A stretch of 64,000 bases of DNA from Antedon mediterranea (GCF_964355755.1 NC_092674.1:9431001-9495000), one strand, 5' to 3'. Shown: positions 34,508 through 49,415, counted from the stretch's first letter. A program made the numbers and translations. The notes: generated from the letters alone by a model not told the origin.

Positions 34508-37500
34508 TATATTAAATGTTCACTCTGAACCGTAATCATTCCTTAATTGGTTCATAGTAATTTGTCAGAATTAAAACCTGTTTAGTTTAATTTGCAAATT
34601 TTTACTAAATTAATTTTGAATAAGTGCATTTTATAAATGCTATACTGTAGGCAAACTAAGTGCAAGAACTTGTTCAGACAGGCACATAGATTTCAACAAA
34701 AGAATTTCACTTTCAACATAAATTAAGCGAATAAAATCAGGAACCCTGGGGCCACGGTTCGCGCATATCCGGCCCTTTTCAAAGGACCTAGAATTCATTC
34801 TGTAAAAAAGTGAGCAAAACGATTTGACATCTATAGAATTTGCTTAAAGACCCAGATAACCAATAATGTAAAACAATTACAGAGAATCTTGAGGCTTATA
34901 TTTCTCTCCAGCAGCTGTGTTAATGCAGTGGTATTTTAGCTAGAGGGTTTTAATATTTAGGTGTAGGACAATGCCTTAAAGCATGACTACTTTTTTTTCC
35001 TATTTTTGGTAAAATGATTAACACCTAGTAACCCTATAAACTGTCCCTGTGTATAATTACTACAGTACCAGTACTTATGTTTAAATAGGTTTAAAATCAT
35101 GAGATACTGTAAGTGCCTAAACAAAAATGGAAAAATATGGTTGGTTGGTCAGATACTGTAATACGGTTCTGTATTGTATGACATTTTATGTCTAGTATCA
35201 TAATATATGAATTGAACTACAGTGTCACATATGTGGTACCTGTATCATGTAAATAACAGCATAAGGCCTATAATACAGGCATCACAAGTGATACTGTACA
35301 TGTGACGTATTAGCAGAGTTTGCCTATGTTACTGGACAAATTAAAGAAACAGTACCCAGAATCTGCATTAATATGAATATCAAACACACTTAAAAAGGAG
35401 ACTTTTGGCCCTAAAATACATATTTGTGACTTGTTGTATCATAGTAGAAACTGCTCTAAATTACGCCAATCTCAAGCTACCTTTGCATCTTAAATTACCC
35501 ATTATTCTTAGAAGCAGAAAATGCTTAAAGTATACCAGTTTATTAATTTACAGTATAACCTTTTATTCATTGTTATGATGAGGCAATGAATGATGGTATA
35601 GTAAACCAAATGATGCTGATGATGCACAGTTACTGAAAGACATTGCATTCATTCCATTGCTGTATGAAGTTCATCTATTTTTAGAAAATCCAGTTGAATA
35701 AACAATTTATGATAGTGTCTTGACCTTAAGCAATGGGCCACTATTCAACTTGTAATTTGTGTTTTGGGTATTCAGCTTCCATTGAGGAATTCACGTCAAG
35801 GTGTGGTGTAATAGTGGGGCGCCTTTGGTCTGAACTGGGTAATGCTTCTGGCGACTTCATACCCCAAGAGAATCATTTTAACTGGAGGAGTGTGCCTGAA
35901 CTTTGAGGATATTGTGAACATCATCCCTCCCAGGTAGATACTCAGTAGGGGTGATTTAATGATTTTGGTAATTGTCTCAACTGCAGTTAGCCTTAACCTA
36001 TAACCAGGTTGTCAGTAACCATTTATTTTCTTTTTGCTACAATCATGAAATTATAAGAAATGACTTGATAATGTCAGTATGCAGTAATAACTGTTTATAT
36101 ACTGTTACCATTTACTCAAGAGGTTTGCTGAATTAAGTAGTAATATAAGTCTTGCATGCCATCAGCATTAGTAATTTGGCCCATAAAACAAGAATAACCC
36201 AGAGAAGTAAAATGTATTTTATTGGATTCAGTGAGGCACTACAGCAGGACCATGGATCAACCATACTAATACCTTCATGGTTCATCTAGGAAAATTCATT
36301 TTCTTGGTTTGGTTTGGAAAATTGTAGAGTGGATCATATGGTAAAATACCCATTTGTTTTGATTTTGTATTTAGCTTGGCCTGGTTACACATCACAGTAA
36401 ATAGATAGTAGGTGTGAGAAAAAGGTATGTAATACAATTATATACTTGATATCTGTGTAATAATTGTAGTGACTCTGCAAAAGTATCATAGTTTTTTCAT
36501 GTGAATGTTGTCTACATTAGGTTCTAGATGGCGATTCAACCTAATGGGAAAAGATAAACATTTTGGAACACATGCCATTTCATACGTGTACTACTGTACT
36601 TTACAGACAAAAGTTAAAACTCCAACTGGAATACAACAACATAAACAAGATTGGAGACTTGGAGCAAGTCTAATATGAATCAGTAAAAATACAAGATAAC
36701 TATTGTAATAATTTCAAAAGCAAATTTCATGAAAATGGTACCATCAATATTATAAAAAAAAAGCGGGTGTGTGCAGATGTGAAGATATATCATGCATATT
36801 ACAGTAATATTTACATTAACTGCATTATACTCTAGTCTTCAGTGAATAAGAATGTCTATTGAGTGGTTTTTAATGGTTTATCAAGTGGATCGATCCATTT
36901 TGCTTGATACTTCTAACCTTTTAATTGGGTTGTGCATAATCATTGTTTACATGAGGTAAGTTTACATCTACCCTGCTGTGACACAAGCGAGTTCAGATTC
37001 AGTAAACTACATCCATGTTGTCTGTGTGTGTTGGAGTTCCTGCATGTTGGCATATCTTTCCCACAGTGTAAAGTCTCCGGTCATTTTGTATGCTTAAAAA
37101 TAGGTTTTGTATATTGAATGTTTATGGTTGTTATAAGATAGTGTATTGGTTTTGGATATATTCGTATCATTTTGAAGGTGGGTATACTAACATTACTTAT
37201 TAGTTCATTTGATTTGGAGAGAATAATATATCCCATGCCCGAGTATAATCACAACCTACGTAATTTGGACGAAATTACACAAGACTTTGGTAATTCTGAG
37301 TATAATCCTCAATCCCCGTCCTTGTCCATACCCCCTTCCTAATTTTTGCCAAATTTCGTACTCATGTTGTATGAGACTACTATACAGTAATAACTACTGT
37401 AGAAAGCATATATTAGAGATCTTGTGCCTATATTGTACAGACTTAGTGTAAAACTGCATCATTATGGACAAATATCTGAGCCTATTGAAATGAATTAAAG

Positions 37501-38340
37501 TTTATTATAATTATTTTGCGACTTCAATATTTAGATAGTAATAGAGTACTGAGTGTATTGTATTTTATCTCGGTATAGTACGTCAACCCTAATAATAATT
37601 AAATTTTGTATTAAATGTGTTTATTGATAGATTAACAGACACTAATACTAGAGTCCGTGTCATCATAATTATAATTGTGGACACTTTATAGAAGAAAAGA
37701 TTTCTATGGTTTGATCATGACCTGTTTGGAACTATACACTGTAAATTGTTGACTAATTATTGTTGTAACATGAGCGGATGTTTTCAGATGCATTAAATTG
37801 GAAAATTTTTAATTCGTGTTTAGAGATTTAGAATCTAAAATCAATATCTGATATACGAGAGGTCAGCATAAGGGTATGGAACACTGAAACATATGCTTTG
37901 TATTTGCCTAAATGCGATGACCTCATATGAGACTGACATGTGGTACTTTATTATAAACAAATATTTTATTATTTTGTCGATTTTTTAAATAATGTTTTTT
38001 AATTGATAACATTTACCAATTTCAATAATTATAGAAACCAAGAGAAAATTTAATTAGAAAAAAAAATTATAACGGCCACTACTGTTTTAAACATAATATA
38101 ATAAATAATTAATAATATTAATAAACATTTTCATTATTTTTTACCATTGTCATATTTACAGTAAAAAAAAGTTAAATTTCATGGTTGTGGCCAAATGTTC
38201 CAAGGTGTATTTAAACGCTGAATTTTTAAAATATCAGTCACATTTGGTATGCTACATTGCTAAGTATTAGCAAAGCCCTCATAAAAAAAAATGTCATCAT
38301 CAATATGCTACTTCGTCGTTCGACATATCATGTGCCATTT
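34508..38340. other. Non-coding; exon-like segment at 35777-35935
   Basis: The segment 35777-35935 has a good 3' splice site before it (TTTTGGGTATTCAG) and a donor after it (CCCAG|GTAGAT), and more G+C than its surroundings. However, no single frame stays open across it. A frame ending LTGGVCLNFEDIVNIIPPR occupies its second half. It may be a decayed or non-coding exon. Nothing else is recognised in this stretch. Confidence 0.25.
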
Positions 38341-38349
38341 ATTCCTGGC

Positions 38350-38417
38350 ATGGGCCGGGTGTGTCTCAAGTGGGCCGGGTGTGTCTCAAGTGGGCCGGGT
38401 GTGTCTCAAGTGGGCCA
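38350..38417 (+). repeat. Tandem 20-bp repeat, about 3.4 copies
   Basis: The unit GTGGGCCGGGTGTGTCTCAA is repeated without change three times and then breaks off after GTGGGCC. It is GC-rich in AT-rich surroundings. Confidence 0.85.
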
Positions 38418-41400
38418 GTGTAATGTAGTTACTGTTTTCGGGGCATCCTGTATAATTTTTTCCATATTTTCTTCGGTCTTCCAATAATTCTTTTGTGTTT
38501 CTTGTTATCTTCCAAATAATTCTTTTTGTTTTTTTGTTTGTAGTGAAGAAAAAATTGTTTGAAGGTACTTTTTCAAATTTAGTTTTAGATGAATCATTAA
38601 ACATGATCCTTTATTGCTTTATTTATGTAATTCATAGACTAGAGTCAAATACATTTTCTAAATATGTAATTAAATTGTAACTGTATCAGTTGTCTATTGA
38701 TAGTCTATTTGATTATTTTTGGAATCATGTTATTATTGATTTGATACTATAAATAATTCTTTTCTTGGAAATCCGGTTCATGTACGTTACAATTTACTAA
38801 TGATTAAATTATAAATGAAACTATTTAGTACCGTGACTGTCGTAGTATAACCGTGTTGCTTTTCCTGTAAATAAGTTGTAGACACTTCATATTGAACTTT
38901 TATTTATGATCTACCGTATGCGTAGACATCAAATTAAAAAAAATTCATTCATGGCAGCCTACAGTACATGGATAAACCAACATATTTTCCCTACAAGGTG
39001 AGAACATCCCTCTATTGCACAGTGATATTGTCTGTGTCCCAATGGCGACGATGTGGGCTATCAAACCTATACAGTACATGAACTACTGTAGATGATACCA
39101 CTCTCTTAAAGGGGTGGAAAAATGTCTATGTCAGTTTATTCAAATCAGTGGCAATAACTACAGTAATGTGGCTTTTAAAGCTTTGTTGTTTAATTCAGGG
39201 TGGGGGCCAGTGTGGCTCAGTTTATGTATTTGTATCGATACCAAAACATATCGCTAGTTTCTAATCATGTGACTTGTATTGGTTTAGTTTTTATTTTGTT
39301 ACTGGTAATAAAGACAAAATGAATGGAATGTATAGTTTCAATCTTTAACTTGTTGTTTCAAAATCTTACTATAGTACTGCTTTACTGTATGTCCCATGTA
39401 ATGTTTGGTTCTTGCATGAAGAGCTCGGTTAGTTCATTCTGGATAAAAAATACTGTACAGTATATACTACTAATAATCTATACACTCTAGTCTCTCTAGA
39501 CACTATGGATGTTGGAGATGTATATTTCTCTACCAAATGATTTGAAGATTTGCACTATAGTTGGTATAGAGTGCATTGTATGTTAGCAATACTGTTTGGC
39601 AAAAAGGTGGATGTTATTGGTTGTTTCCGTATGGTTCGTTTAAAAGTTCATTGATGCGTAACATTCTTAAAGTAGGTTAACTGCCAATTAGTAGAATCCA
39701 TATGATGGAATAATGTTTGTAATTTTGTTTCAGAAATGCTTTTAATTTTGACATAGTTATGTAATGGTAATTTATATGATTATGTCTGGAATGAGGGCAG
39801 CAAATAGAATGAGAATCACTGGCAAATACATGAGGAGTAATTGTTGTGGTAGCTGCGATTTTGACGCCATCGCCCAATCCAAAAGTTTTTCCAAAAACCT
39901 TTTAAGCATGTGACAGCCCATCTAGTTTTCTTTTTATCTTTTAACTGCCTCTTAATAACTCTTATTTAATACATGTTTAACATGAATTAAGATGGTTATT
40001 GCACAAACATAGGTTAAAAAGATACTGTTTCATCCCTACCTATACGTGAAAGCAATAACATCTTGTATTTAACTATTAATGAAGTTATAGCTATTGTACA
40101 CTAACATCAATCGTAATTGCAGAGTGGTTTAAGCTGGTTGGTTTATGCAAAGCTGTCTTATTCTAGTCTACTATCTTGTTCACACACTATCATATATTAC
40201 TACTTTATAATAATGAAATCTTTCTGACTTATCATGACCAAAGTTTTTTGCCTTTTTACTTTAATGATTTATTAGTACTGTAGGCCTAACTTTTGTACCT
40301 GGTATCTGGAACATAACATAAAATGTGATTAAACATGTTTCATATGTTTACATAGTGATCACATGCTGTGGTCCTTAAAAATAAGTGACATAAAAATAGA
40401 TTTTTTAAACCTGCATACTCCTGTTTAGAATTTCTAATGTTAATTACTGATATCTTATGTGGTGGTACTCGATGCCACACACATAATTAATCTCTTGCCA
40501 GTAAAGTTGATTGTTCGAATCACATATTGTGAAAGTTTACCCCAGTGGGGGATATGCTTAAAGTAACTTCTGAAATTACTTGCATAACTAGAATCCCTTT
40601 GAGAGGGAATTTGTCCTCTTCATGCTACTGTAAATAACAAAAGTAATTCTGTCCTCTAATTCACATGTTGATAGATAGGAAACATTTGGTTTAAAAATCT
40701 GTTATATTATAAAACCCAAATTGTAATTTAACCAATTCTATTCAACATAAATTAAAGGATTGCTGTAAAAATTAATAATAATTAATTAAATAAATTGTAT
40801 GTATATATTAAAATAATATGCAGTACGGAAATGTTTAAATGATTCAAAATATAATAACTAAATAATAATTAAAAATTAAGACAAAATAAAACCTAGTTTA
40901 AAGATATATTTCACCAATTATCTAAAAAATGAGTAATTAATACCAGATATGCAGACATAATTACCACATCTGATGTATTTAAATACGCTAGGTTTGTTTC
41001 TATAGGGTCATTCTAGTTGATTAATTGATACAGGAAGATTGTGTGTCATGTTATTAGGTGGGAGTATACTGGTCTGACGTCAATCTCTTTCTTCACATGG
41101 CTGTAGCCCGATATAACAAAATAAATTAGCTAGTCTTGTTGTTGGTTAAATTGCACAGTGCTATTCGGATCAATGGCATGGTATTTCATGCATCTCAGCC
41201 TAGATGATGTGAAGTGCAGTACATTATTAGTTCAGGTATGATGGATGTTATTTCTCTCACAATACATTATTACTATATTAGGGCATATTATGTATATTTA
41301 ATTGTGTATTTATTAAAATTATTTATTATAAATAAGTATTGAACAAACATAAATGGTGCACATAATATATGTTGGGTATTAATGTAATCTGCACAATTTC

Positions 41401-41627
41401 AAATTGTAATAAGAGAAACTCAAAATGCTAAGCAATAATTTTATATAAAATGGTGAAATGGGTAAAAGATGCAAACTTATTACAGTATAAAATCCTTTAA
41501 ATATTATTTATTGCTTTTAACTGCTGGGTAGGTTTAATGTTGTATTTGTGTTTAAATTTATTGTATAAACTTGTCATTTTTTGAAATGTTTATTACCATT
41601 TTAGGTTTATTCAGCCTTTATCACATG
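38418..41627. other. Non-coding, AT-rich, nothing recognised
   Basis: No coding exon, RNA gene or inverted-repeat element is recognised. Confidence 0.45.
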
Positions 41628-41923
41628 TCAATTGTATGACCCACTATACAATCCCCCTGGGAGAGGTGCATCATGGATGCATCATTTACATGTAATTGAC
41701 GCAGGAGTTCGTCAAAAAAACTTGATGTTACGTCACATCAATGAACAATGATGTGCCCTTACTTTACCACCTACCATATCATGAACAACATAGTCACAAT
41801 GCGTCAAAATAGGTGTAGGTTATGGTATTCAAAGGTATGATGCACATTGGACAAATGACGCACCTCTCTCAGGGAGTGAGGGGGGGGGGGGGGAGGGTGT
41901 CGTATAGTGGGTCATACAATTGA
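41628..41923. mobile_element. MITE with TCAATTGTATGACCCAC ends
   Basis: The left end (TCAATTGTATGACCCACTAT) and right end (ATAGTGGGTCATACAATTGA) are inverted repeats of about 22 bp. The interior is G+C-richer, includes a run of G at 41881-41893, and holds no gene. The TSD is not clear. Confidence 0.7.
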
Positions 41924-42049
41924 TTAATAAAGTAAGCTGATTAAATGTTTTTTATAGTGATGAGATCATAGATTGTATCCATAAGTTAATTGAGAGCCAT
42001 GAGTGGGCAGTTTGCCTGTACCATAAACATTACTGAAAGTTCATTTTAA

Positions 42050-43453
42050 AGTGGAGCTACACTCAGACTTTCTCAGCTTATATTATGTTTAAGTATGTTT
42101 AATTGAAAGTGATTACATAAAAAAAACAGGGAAAATACGGAACTATTTTCCAAAAACTCATTTCTAAAAAATCGGTCAGAAAATAGTGTTTTTTATTCAT
42201 TACACTTTTTCAGTAACTTAGGGGTTATTAGTTTACAATACGTCGCGAAACGCATTACACTTAGCAACTGACGCGTTTTAGTCGCCGGTGAACGCATGGG
42301 TGAAATGTCTCCCCCTTTGGTAAATTATGTGTCGAAAAATGGGGAATACATTTTATACGATTTGTTTAGGCCTAAGTAATATTTCCTATAAAAATGTTAG
42401 TATAATCAGGGAGCAACTCCCTGGTATAATTTACATGTATTGTAACCTCATGATTTGCACTGTACAACAACAGCATAATAATCTTGTCATATTGTTTATT
42501 AACTTTAAGCTAGGCCTAGCTAAGCCGTCTGCTCAGCCTAGCTAGCCTTGAATTTTTTGTCTAGGCCTATATGCATTCATGGGTTTGAAAATTCTTGGTC
42601 GTTTCGCCCCATTTATCATTCTTGGGTTTTCTCGCACATTAGAATTGTGAAACACAAAATCCTATACAGAACAAGAGTAGTAAGTAAAGCGATGTGGAAG
42701 CTTAGGCCTGACTGAAAAGCAACTATTCAGGCACCCTATCATGGCCCATATGGGTAGGCCGAGGTTGGGTGACAGCAGAACAAACTTCACTGCTGAGTGT
42801 CAGCCTAGCAGCTGGAGCCGGCCCAAGCAGCATCGGTACATACCTACACTCTAGTAGGCCTAGGCCTAGCTTTATTGAATATATAGCCACATCTTTCTCA
42901 AATCTCGTTAGATTTGACATTTTAGTAATAACTCTCATAATCACATTAATACACTGTGAAACATGATAGGGTCACATTCAGAATGTTTTAATATACTTTT
43001 TGCCCGTCAAAAATAACATCGCGACAAAATAACAGATCGCCAGCTGCAGTAGTGTGATTGTGAAAAATGTCACGTGATCATACTCCCTAGCAAAATAAAA
43101 AACCCAATTGGACCCGAACGGGGGAAAGTGTCTATTTACGCAAAATTGCGCAATGTATACGCGATAACTATACCAGAAATAGAAAGATCTGGAAAAATTA
43201 CATAAAACTACATTTAAAATTTTTTTTTTAGTGAAGAAATTAATTTTTTAGGATTATTCAAATATACCCCCCTTTTGCATGTAAAAGAATAGGAAATTAC
43301 AATGTATCCCCCCAAAACGCAAAAAGGCGTGATTTTCAAGAAAATCGTACTCATTGGAAAAAAATTCAAAAAAATATGAAGTATGGGGGATGATATTTTT
43401 AAATAATAGTTGAAATGTATGAAAAATAGTAATTTTCTGGGTGGAGCTCCACT
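42050..43453. mobile_element. TTAA-flanked non-autonomous element, 1.4 kb
   Basis: The ends (AGTGGAGCTACACTCAGA at left; complement of AGTGGAGCTCCACCCAGA at right) are inverted. Each is bordered by TTAA (42046-42049 and 43454-43457). The interior holds CpG-rich patches (for example 42240-42300) and AGGCCTAG words but no transposase. The TTAA|AG pattern is the same as that of the intact Kolobok-type element at 16876, although the rest of the ends differs. It could be mobilised by a Kolobok or piggyBac-type enzyme. Confidence 0.7.
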
Positions 43454-43458
43454 TTAAA

Positions 43459-44152
43459 CTTTATTTGAAGAACATCTCAAAGACAGATATAACATAGCAC
43501 GGTTATTTTGAATAATGGTAGTTTATACCAAATCAAACCTGGGAAGCCAATATGCACACAGATATTAATATGTCCCATTATTATAAAACTCATAACAATT
43601 AAAGATATCAATTGTTTGGTACAATAAAAATGAAGATTATAAAATTAAACTGTTATGAATACCCATTTATTAGGCCGCCATGAACGCAATTTCTTTTGAC
43701 CATATGTTGACTGTATGTAATGGTTCGATTTTCAGCCAATGTAGTATTGGGCAGACTAACTTATCGTTCAAATTCCTATGCAATTTAATCGACCATTAAT
43801 GTTAACTACTAATTTCTGTAAAGCTGGTTTTATTTTATAATGTAATTGCGGCTCATAAAGCACATTAGCTGGACAGACACATTTGTGTTGTAAAACCAGT
43901 CAATATGCATAATGTGTTGATATGTGGCTATTATAGAAGAGCTAAAGCGTGTTTTTACAGTAGGTCACACATGTGAGATTGTTCTACCTTTTTTTGGCAA
44001 AGATCCATTGTAGGGGTATGTTTTTTAATACATTGCACTATTGAAATTGCTCTCTTGGTAGTAGTGTTTAGGGGCTAGCAGTAAATATTATAAAGTGTTA
44101 TTTGTCATAAATTCTTGGAATAGTTTTTTTTTACTTTTTCATTATTATTATC
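43459..44152. other. Non-coding, nothing recognised
   Basis: AT-rich, without recognisable features. Confidence 0.4.
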
Positions 44153-44155
44153 TTA

Positions 44156-45151
44156 GGGTATGTTCAGACCTACAGAGTTATGCTTTCGTATCACAGCCAA
44201 GGTCATATTTTAATGAGCGTCGTAAGAGCAAAGTGTTCAGATTCATTGCAACGAAGTTGCGTTACAAACGGATATGATGTCACTCGCTGGCGATTAACCA
44301 AACTCTAACACACGCATAGACCTACCTTCGTTGTTATTAAAAGTAGTAGTGGTTGGTTTAGGAGTTACAGGCCTAGACCGAACACTTAGGCTCGGCATTA
44401 TCGATTGGTTGTCAGGCATACCAACCAGCCGATCGTTTTGGGGTTTGGGTTTATATTTGGTCTATGACCTAAAATACCATTTATGGCAGAAAAATGTTCA
44501 AATCCCGCACTTGCACCAGCTCCAGATTTATTTACTCGGTCTTTCGCCGCTTTATATGACGACCCCTTCAATTTCGTTTGGATATTAAATCCTTCTTTAT
44601 GAGGATGGCCCATCTGCTAACGTGTCCGCCATCTCGTTGAACACAGACATCTTGTTGTCGGTGCTTTTACGCCAGTTTTTCACTTCCAACCGATCTCTGA
44701 ACTCGGGCTTCCCCACAATGAAATAAGGTATTTTACTTTGGTTTCTCGCCAATGCGCACGCTTCGATGACATTTTAAATTAATTAATATAATAATATTAA
44801 TAATAATACTGTATAGTGTAACAACAAAAGGTATGATTTTTACGCACGTTCAACACCGATCACAACAAATGGATCAGCTTGGCTATACGATGAGTGAGGA
44901 GCACATGTCACGATGTGATGTGGCGAATATTGTAATTTGATTGGCTAGATATCTAACCTAGGTCATATTCATCGATGCGTGACTTTCGTATTGTAAGCGA
45001 CGTCCACTAAACTCATACTTTGAGCTTTCGTAGCGTACGAAATATCAGTGTCGTACGAGGTGGCTTCCACTAATCTTTTCCTGGTTCAGACCTATGGACT
45101 TGTACGCCGCGTACAATACGAAAGCATAACTCCGTAGGTCTGAACAGGCCC
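44156..45151 (-). mobile_element. Harbinger-like element, copy A, with Myb/SANT-like pseudogene
   Basis: The ends (GGGTATGTTCAGACCTACAG at left; complement of GGGCCTGTTCAGACCTACGG at right) are inverted for about 36 bp and flanked by TTA on both sides, as in PIF/Harbinger elements. The minus strand codes, with breaks, for a trihelix Myb/SANT-like DNA-binding protein: a KRAHWRETKVKYLISLW start near 44775-44725, then AKDRVNKSGAGA and FEHFSAINGILGHRPNINPN at 44548-44440. One missing base near the GSPEF segment shifts the frame. No nuclease gene is present, so the copy cannot move by itself. Confidence 0.75.
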
Positions 45152-45154
45152 TTA

Positions 45155-46059
45155 AACTGTGTAATATTGGTGATACTGCCTGCCAAAAATGTATTAATGT
45201 TAATGGTAATCTATAATGACAATGTTGTTTGTGATAAATATGCTTTCAAAAAACAACCCAGGTCGTGGTTCAAATCCTGAATTTGGCTTAGAAACAACTA
45301 TTTTTCTCATGGCCATTTAAACAGCACTGTACTACTTAGTAAAAGTAATTCGAAAATTGGTATAAAAAAAAATTATTTTTTTGGAATTAATTCTCCATGA
45401 AATGTCTTCATTTACCGACCAAAAGCTCCCAGACAGAAGAGATTTAACTCAATTGTTGGTACGTTTTTTTATTATTCATTTTTAAACTGTTTTTTAGGAA
45501 AGTAAATGAGATAAAATCCAACATCTTCTAAAGCTTCATTCGCACTGAATTTAACCAAGGTAACTTTACCTAAAAGACCATCAGTAAATGTGTTGGCACT
45601 TGGATAATTTCACCTAGTTGCATACACAGTTATGTCATATTGTTGTTTACCGTTTCAATTGATCCATTATGTTAATAGAATGCGAGACTGCAGAGGATTG
45701 AGTGATGAGAAAATTAAATGTCATAAAAGGGAAATGATGTAATAAGTTATGGATAAATATTTTGTTATCGAAGATAAAAAGCAGATGTTTACCTTGCGAT
45801 TTTACATCAATCTTTGCCATAAGCTCTTTCAAATACTGTTTAAATGTCATTATGATAATTGTAAATTAGTTATCTAATCTTGTGGACATTTCATTGTAAG
45901 GAAGTGAATATCGACTTATGTGGTCAACCTGATGATACTGCAAATTCTTTCAATTACATTCGGCCTGTGGTACATTGAAAATTGCCAATTTTTACTGTAG
46001 TAGTAGTACATTAATAACAATTCAATAAATACAGTACATTCAAATAGAAAATGGGTCAA
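45155..46059. other. Non-coding, nothing recognised
   Basis: Near 45257 the text GGTCGTGGTTCAAATCC is B-box-like, but no full SINE can be drawn. Confidence 0.35.
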
Positions 46060-46072
46060 ATTCAAAGTCCAC

Positions 46073-46140
46073 TTTATTATTGGTAATAATGCTATTATTG
46101 GTAATAATGCTATTATTGGTAATAATATGCTATTATTAGA
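46073..46140. repeat. Tandem 20-bp AT-rich repeat, about three copies
   Basis: The unit GCTATTATTGGTAATAAT plus two bases is repeated three times, the last with a small insertion. Each unit is partly self-complementary (ATTATTGGTAATAAT). Confidence 0.75.
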
Positions 46141-49100
46141 TTTTGTGAGCACTGCCCTCTATTGACTTACTAACACCCAATAAAAAGATTTTAAACATCC
46201 TTGCCTTGTACTTTTATTGGATACATGTTACAATATAAGTGAAAAAGTTTACTTATTGAAAAAATAAGAGGGATAAACTTATCAAATCATCTTTGTCAAC
46301 CTGAAAATATATATTTTGCTTTACATAAAAAAGTGTGTTTTTTAGGTTTCAAGTTGTCCGTTTTCTATGAATATGAAAACAAAAGAGTGGATGAGATTTG
46401 ATGACAAGGATAACTACTGCCTTTAATTTTATGTGAACCTTACTGAGCTTTTTGGTAATTTACAGTACACAGATCTACTGCATGATACGAAGACAGAGCC
46501 TACTATCCTCTTGAGGGCCAAACACTGTATCCATTGGTAGTAATATTTGTTTTACAGTGGTACCTCATCATAATTTATACAATTATAGACGAGGCTTATT
46601 TATACTTCCATTTTCATCTAGAGATCTTGGTAAACCCTCTCTATCAATTTAGTTTGTTTTTAGTCTTCTCACTGAACCGTAAGCATGGTCAAAAAGGCAA
46701 TCTCTCTTGCTGCAGAGGCTAAATACACCACTTTCAACAGCAACATACTGTAGTAGGAAAATTAAACACTGCAATGTTAGGAAAAACTATATACTACTGT
46801 ATCTATCATTAAAGGTACTTTTTGCCCATTTCACATTTAAATGATGGTTGTAATAATTATCAGTGGCTTGGAATCTATGTATAGGATTAATACATATTGT
46901 ACCAAGATATTTCATCATTGTTTAAACTTTATATATAATGTATTCTGATTGGCTTACCAGGTTTCTAATTATATTCGTCAATTTAATATATTTAAGTGGA
47001 TCTTTACTTATTCATTGACATCTTTCGTCAGGGTGGTCTTATCTCTGTTTGCTATCTCTTTATATTTGATGAAGGTAATGCAACCAGACCGTGTTTCATG
47101 TGAGTGAACATTTTAATTTCTTTCAGATTGTGGCTGCTGCATACTCCCAAATGAATTGAGCTAATACATACTGGAAGTTTTTGAGCCTAAACTGTCGGAT
47201 CAGGATACGTGTATTAAGCACTTCCTCAATTACTTTTGTTCGGTCTCAAACTAAGTACTGGAAGGAGATAAAAATACGTGCCTTGGGTTTTTAATTCAAA
47301 AGGCGAAAGGAATACCGGTAGCACATACTCAAGTTATGCAGCTAAGCATACTTGACAAATTCTTTGTCGGCAACACATGGTTTGAATTCTTAATCAAAGG
47401 TTTATTCGTGGTTTGAACTCCGATGATATTGGTAAGTTTTTTTTTGTTTTCATACAGTTAGCTTTGTATTCATATATTGCTATGAAATTATTACCCCATA
47501 TCATGTGTTTTTATTTTAATTTATGAATATGGTGCTGAATGAATTAATTTAATTTTCACAATTTTTGGTTGGTTAACCTATCAAAATGGCCCTTTTATCT
47601 AAACAGTAACACCAAATTACTGTACTTTCAACTTTATAACGGCCAGCTTATGCACCTTTATCATTGCATTGATAAGGTTTGATTTAATTGAAGAAGGAAC
47701 AAATGTTGATTAAAATATTTTTGGATGCATTTTAACAGATTTTAATTCATCACAAAATATCTTGTGTGTCATGCATTCTAGTAACTAATCGGATGTAATT
47801 ATGTATTAAATACAGAAATAACCTTTTAAAAAACAAAATTCAAACAGTATACGTAAAATGTTTCTATCTTAAACCAACATTACTGGAGATCAGGATGGAG
47901 GCGCACGGGGAAAACTGGAGGGTTGGTTTGGAACGTCTGTTATTTAAAGGCCCCTAGCTTTGTGAAGTGAAATCAAAGCTAATGAAACTGATGGGCCCCT
48001 ATACTGGTATGATCACTGCTGTGAATCAAATTAGAAATTCATCATGTAGACAGAGTATTGAAAGCACCTAATTCATAATTAAATCAAGTAGGAAATTTAG
48101 GTTGATATATATTCAGTCTAGCATGTGTTTACAGTATATTTGATTGAATGCTTCTACGCTTTTCCATCTGTGCATACATTAGTTGATGCTGATAACATTT
48201 TGGAACATTGAGGCATGTTTTCTTTTGAATTGAGAAATAAGAGTATTTGGATTTAACAGAAACTCGCCAGAGCAGTTATAATGTAGCTGTTATTATTGGC
48301 GAGATTGGTCGGTATAGGTTAAAAAAACTTGAGGGGCAATAAGTACATTATGGTTCTCGTCAGCACCTTTCAACATTTTGGTGCTGGATTTGGGTAAATG
48401 TTATTTTTCTTCAGATTTTAATCATAATGTACAATAAACCTTATCAACTCAAGCTTAAAAGGTCAATTGTATATACCAAGCCTAGCTAGTTCTAGACCTA
48501 CATGTTCACATTCACACAAGAGAATGAAGATATTGACAGATTACTATTTTTAACTGTCGTTCTTGGTATTTATTAACTTTAATCATAACCTAAGATTAGG
48601 GATTTTAAAAACATTTTTGATGTGGGGCCCAATTTTGCATGCGGACGTCTGGCATGAACCATGCCATCTATTCCGATGAAATGCGGTTTTCATTCAAATC
48701 AAACTTATAATCTGAATTCTATTAACACACTTTTTCTGGTTTGAACGTGTATTTCCAACTTTAAAATGCTTCGAACTTCCCTCTTTCACAGAGTTGATTT
48801 TAATTGAAGGAAACTTGTGCCTTACATGATTGTAAACAAAAATTAAATGAATTTCAAAATATAACCATTTTAGACAATCAACAATTCTTATTAAATTAAA
48901 CAGATTATTGTACTTACGAGAATGGAAATCTAACTTTATTTAGGCGACAGATTTCTTCCTCTGATAAGAAAGATTAACACATCTCATAATGTTATGACTA
49001 GCTAATAACAAATTTATGAGAATCATAAATCATAATTATCATTAAGATGTTTGGTAGAAATCCCTAATCAACCATTTATCATTGATTACCCAGTGAGAAA

Positions 49101-49415
49101 TATGACGAGATTGAAGTATGATTCATATTCCATTGTTTAACCAGTTTCCTTGAATCCATGTTCGAGCAACCATGATGAATGTGCTGAACCATGATCAGTC
49201 AAAGTTAGAGTCTGCTTGACAACAAAGCTTCTTATGGACAATGTGATCATGACTCTGTACTACCATAGATGAGTATCGTGATCAGTCGCAATGTACATGT
49301 AATCGGCGCTGATGGGAGAGTGATAAATTGAGCTTTTATTACACTGGACTTATTTTGGTCAAATTAAATAAGTCATATGTTAAGTTAATCAAAAAGTCCA
49401 ATTTTAATACAAATA
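46141..49415. other. Non-coding, AT-rich
   Basis: A 3' splice-like site (TTTCTTTCAG) at 47126 precedes sequence without an open frame. No gene is recognised. Confidence 0.4.

Noticed and set aside
44331-44588. Plus-strand protein of 85 residues, and its counterpart at 50433-50711
   Set aside because: Both are antisense to the Myb/SANT-like pseudogene in the Harbinger-like copies.
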